From positions 24,423,551 through 24,487,550 of the forward strand of contig OX463778.1 of NCBI GenBank assembly GCA_949825025.1: DNA of 64,000 nt. The letters are read 5' to 3'. The DNA is from Siphlonurus alternatus (lineage: Eukaryota > Arthropoda > Insecta > Ephemeroptera > Siphlonuridae). A program made the position numbers and the translations under genes. How positions within the stretch are numbered: position 1 is the stretch's first letter; each line of letters begins with the position of its first letter. Below the pieces are notes generated by a model that was not told the origin of the DNA, did not search any database, and saw nothing but the letters and a program-made list of their open reading frames with translations. This document shows, one piece after another, positions 60,780 to 64,000 of the stretch.

Positions 60780-62790
60780 ATTAGTAATAAGCAGCAATTT
60801 TTTTTTCTGTGTAGACAACGGAGTTGATAAAAGCAATAAGTTGCAAAGTATTATTGCAGCATGCACCTGCATTTTGTTGGCCAATATCCACAGGTAATTT
60901 TGCAAATGGCCAGCGATAAAGTGGTGGTCATTAAACTATGTTTTAACGTTCGTGGCTTTAAAGGCTTCAAATAAAACATTGTGAAAAGCATGCAGGTATT
61001 ACTCTACCATGAATGCATGTTTGTAACAGCAATGAATATTATACCTTTTATTACAACAAGATTTTTAATATAATCAATGAAATAATGTCTCTTCAGGTAA
61101 TTATTAACAATAAATAGTAATCAGTGTAATTTGATTATGTAAAACAATAATATTTGTTTTACAATATAATCTCTATTTTTAAAAGTTGATTGAAACGTTC
61201 TAACATCAGTATAACACAGAAATGAAAAGAAACTTTTTAATAAAAACTTAATGCTGTAAAAACATGTAAAAAGAAAAAGTTACTTTCCTTATTTGCTGAT
61301 TCTACAGCTAATGGATGTAGAAAGAGGTAGATTTTTAATCTTAGGTGGGAAAAAAAATATCAAAATGAGATTCTACACACACTACGTCACTCACAAACAA
61401 GTATATCATTCCGGCTGGCTTCAGGTCATGTAGGTCATCATAACTAACTCAAATACCTTGTGTTCTTAAAGTAAAAACAATATTTTGTTTTCTTTACTTC
61501 CAAGTTTGTTGTGAACTTTAAATATACTTTAATGAGTTACTTTGCATCATCATCAGTGTTGTTATGAAGTGAGATACGTTTCAAACAGAGTGACTAAGTA
61601 GCCTTAATGTTTAAGGATTATTTGATAATTCAAACCATCTTAGTTTGCTCTCGGGGCTGATATTAAAAGTTAGCATGAACTTCTCGAGGCTATTTTCCTG
61701 CTTCATTAATTGTAACTTTCCATTGTACACCTCGGGACATTCGTAACTTTTCGTGATACACCCTAGGACAGGATAAAAATCTTATTGCGTTGCCACGTGA
61801 TTTATTGATTTATTTGACTTTGATGAATATTTGGTGCTCATTTTCACTATCTTAAAATTACATTAAATTATTTCTACCGTTTCGATGTGTAATTACAGTA
61901 GATTCAGATTGCTGAGGATGCATGTAGTAATTAACGATGAAAGGAGTCTTGTTTGTATATTTTTTGTTATATGTTTTTGATATTTTTATGATATGAATAT
62001 TTTTTTTGGTAGTGTTTTGTTTCATGTGAATGTATATATTTTTTTTACTGTCATTTATTTTGATTAATAAAAATATATATGAGAGATCGAATCTGTATTT
62101 ATCCAATACAACCTTAATTAAACTTCAAAGTAAAAAATAAATAAAAGTAATGTTCTATTCGGGATGTTTAGATTTAAATTAACCTAAAAGGCTATGTGTA
62201 CACATACCTAGTGACGCATATCTCCGGAGGGGGGGGGGGAGGGGTGTTGTGATCAACAATACCTTCCGTGCTCAGAGCTTATACCTGAATATGTATACCT
62301 CAAGGAGTAATTAATTTTGAAAATTAATTTTATATCAGACCAATAGATTAAATAAAATATTAATTAAAACTAATTCCCGGAAGCAAAATTTAAAAGCAAA
62401 GCATTTAAATTTATTATTTTGTTTATTAAATTTTATTGTACTCTAATATATATAAAAATGATGATGCGAACACTCAATGCGAATGTGCTTGATATAGTGG
62501 TAACACTTTAACACATAAATTCTAGTTGTTCATAGAAGCCATTTAGCTGTTGGAAGTATATATAAGGGAAGATACTGTAAGTGCAAAAAGCAATGGAAGT
62601 GTAAATAAAAAGACAGTAGGCAATGTAATGCTTGACTTTTATTGTTCTTGTCCTTTAAAATAATAAAATAAAACTCACAGTCTTAAACAAAAAAGAATTT
62701 TGTTATAAAAAAGTTGTAAAAAAAATATATCGTAGTGTAAAAGAATAGGGAACATTATTAATAAATAAATTAAGTAAATCGATATTACTT
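60780..62790. other. AT-rich DNA, no gene seen
   Basis: Contains the DR3 motif at 61423, a degenerate 30-bp tandem at 61711-61771 (TGTAACTTTCCATTGTACACC type) and a G-rich run at about 62228-62244. Confidence 0.45.
61423..61437 (+). promoter_or_regulatory. DR3 nuclear-receptor half-site pair
   Basis: AGGTCA (61423-61428), TGT, AGGTCA (61432-61437): two perfect half-sites as a direct repeat spaced by 3 bp. This is a known binding arrangement for nuclear receptor dimers. No adjacent gene is known. Confidence 0.4.
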
Positions 62791-62795
62791 TTGAA

Positions 62796-63077
62796 CAAAG
62801 TCTTCTGCTCGTTGTTAGTAAACAAAGTATTGTTGTGTAATGTCTGTCGCATGAAAGGAAAAACATGGGACGGTTGTTGATTTACATGTTAACTTATGGA
62901 AAATGACCGTTAATTTTGAAGTTGGAAGTGTCTACTAGCGCCAACAATGCCATTACGTTCTCTGCTCGGTGGCAAAATCAGGCACTACGTCGTCCCAGGT
63001 TTAACAATGAAAAAGGTTTCATGCGACAGACATTATAAACAATGGTTTGTTACAACCATTGCGAGTAGAAGACTTTG
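62796..63077. mobile_element. hAT-type MITE, family 3, copy B, exact 8-bp duplication
   Basis: 282 bp with inverted termini starting CAAAGTCTTCTGCTCG. Exact 8-bp direct repeats CTTTTGAA at 62788-62795 and 63078-63085. No coding frame of its own. Confidence 0.9.
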
Positions 63078-63085
63078 CTTTTGAA

Positions 63086-63440
63086 AAAAAAAATAATAAC
63101 AATATAAAAATTAAGAAACTTTCTAAAGTTATTTTTAGTAACATTCAGAATGCAATCTCGATGTCAATTTGTAAAAAGTCAGTCATTCATCGAAATATGA
63201 AGATTCCAGCATCCAGCATCCATGGCAACCTTTGCTGCGGATACATCATTAAAATAAATTAGACAATTTTTTTACCATGCAGATGTTTATGTTTTATTTC
63301 CCGCTCATATTACTCGTACAATATGAGATACAGATATCATATGTGATGTTGGAATGATAATTGTAATACAATAGTTACTGTTGTCGAATTTGACTCTATG
63401 TAATATAAATAAGCAAAAAGGTATAGAAATATCAGCCTTA
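63086..63440. other. AT-rich DNA, no gene seen
   Basis: No supported feature. Confidence 0.5.
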
Positions 63441-63444
63441 TTAA

Positions 63445-63818
63445 GGTAGAAAAAACGCCGGTCAGCTGTTCGACGTAGGTCCCTTTTATTAACATGTAAA
63501 CTTTAGCAAATTCACAAAAATTCTGATTTTTTTTTTACAGACAGATATTTGTGCTTAAAAGCCATAGAAAAAATTTCAAAACAATTTAACGAGCCGATTT
63601 TTTTTTAATTTATTTTTTTTTAATTTTCAGTATAGGGCTTTCCCTGGAGAGACAAACCAAAAAATTATTAAAAAAATCGGCTCGTTAAATTGTTTTGAAA
63701 CTTTTTCTACGGCTTTTAGGCACTATCCGCCTGTAAAAAAAAATTCAGAATGTTTGCCAAGGTTTACATGTTAATCAAAGGGACCTACGTCGAACAGCTG
63801 ACCGGCGTTATCTCTACC
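63445..63818. mobile_element. Foldback MITE with TTAA target, second family
   Basis: 374 bp. Inverted arms start GGTAGAAAAAACGCCGGTCA and carry CAGCTGTTCGACGTAGGTCC. TTAA at 63441-63444 and 63819-63822. The arms also share AACAATTTAACGAGCCGATT. TTAA insertion fits piggyBac- or Kolobok-type mobilisation. Confidence 0.85.
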
Positions 63819-63822
63819 TTAA

Positions 63823-64000
63823 ATATTTGTGGTAAAAAAAAAAATGCCTGTTCAACTTTAATATATTTACACCAATATATTATATATTATGAGACTACTT
63901 ATTATCTATAGATTGAAATGTATATAGATTTCAAGACAATTTTATTGTAATTTTTGATAAGAGCAATAAATTTTAATTTTCACTTTATGTTGAAAGTAAA
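63823..64000. other. AT-rich DNA, no gene seen
   Basis: No supported feature to the window end. Confidence 0.5.

Noticed and set aside
61858..62106. 82-codon Lys/Asn/Ile-rich minus frame
   Set aside because: Composition is that of AT-rich noncoding DNA.

Overview
The window is nuclear DNA from an animal, almost certainly an arthropod. It is strongly AT-rich and full of long (AT)n, (AG/CT)n and homopolymer tracts. It also carries many non-autonomous transposons and tRNA-derived SINE pieces, and its one unmistakable gene is an arthropod-type allatostatin-C (somatostatin-like) receptor. The species cannot be fixed from the sequence.

Region 0-2.5 kb holds that receptor on the minus strand. It is a complete 463-codon GPCR frame without coding introns, and an upstream 5' exon is likely at about 2.4-2.5 kb. 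The remaining 61 kb holds no second gene that I can name. It is intergenic or intronic DNA scattered with exon-like islands of balanced base composition and plausible splice sites. The better ones are a minus-strand pair at 42.1-42.9 kb whose phases match, a minus-strand C-terminal frame at 17.5-17.7 kb, a plus-strand terminal-exon-like frame at 34.75-34.90 kb, and a signal-peptide-like frame at 30.65 kb. All are unnamed and of low to moderate confidence.

Mobile DNA explains much of the rest. There are palindromic (foldback) MITEs at 3.5, 3.8-4.4, 9.2-9.7, 10.9-11.6, 17.0, 22.4, 28.3, 32.4, 45.2, 51.8, 53.8, 60.6, 62.8 and 63.4 kb. Several have readable target duplications: 8 bp (hAT type) at 28.3, 51.8 and 62.8 kb; TTAA at 45.2 and 63.4 kb; TTA (PIF/Harbinger type) at 53.8 kb. 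A 2.26-kb composite at 15.2-17.5 kb has inverted arms of more than 265 bp and contains a second MITE, a 584-bp dispersed repeat (second copy at 26.2-26.7 kb) and a broken THAP-like exon. A 3' fragment of a LINE ORF2 lies at 39.5 kb, and a two-block 40-bp minisatellite at 57.9-58.5 kb.

The items most worth a second look are the alternating GC/AT codon blocks inside the uninterrupted receptor frame, the THAP-like exon inside a long-TIR element, the A-B-A'-B' inverted-repeat topology at 9.2-9.7 kb, transposons carrying CRE (TGACGTCA) and YY1-type (AANATGGCGGC) motifs, three CACGTG boxes within 35 bp at 47.97 kb, and a DR3 nuclear-receptor-type element at 61.42 kb. I see no operon, CRISPR array, intact tRNA or rRNA gene, or complete autonomous transposon.
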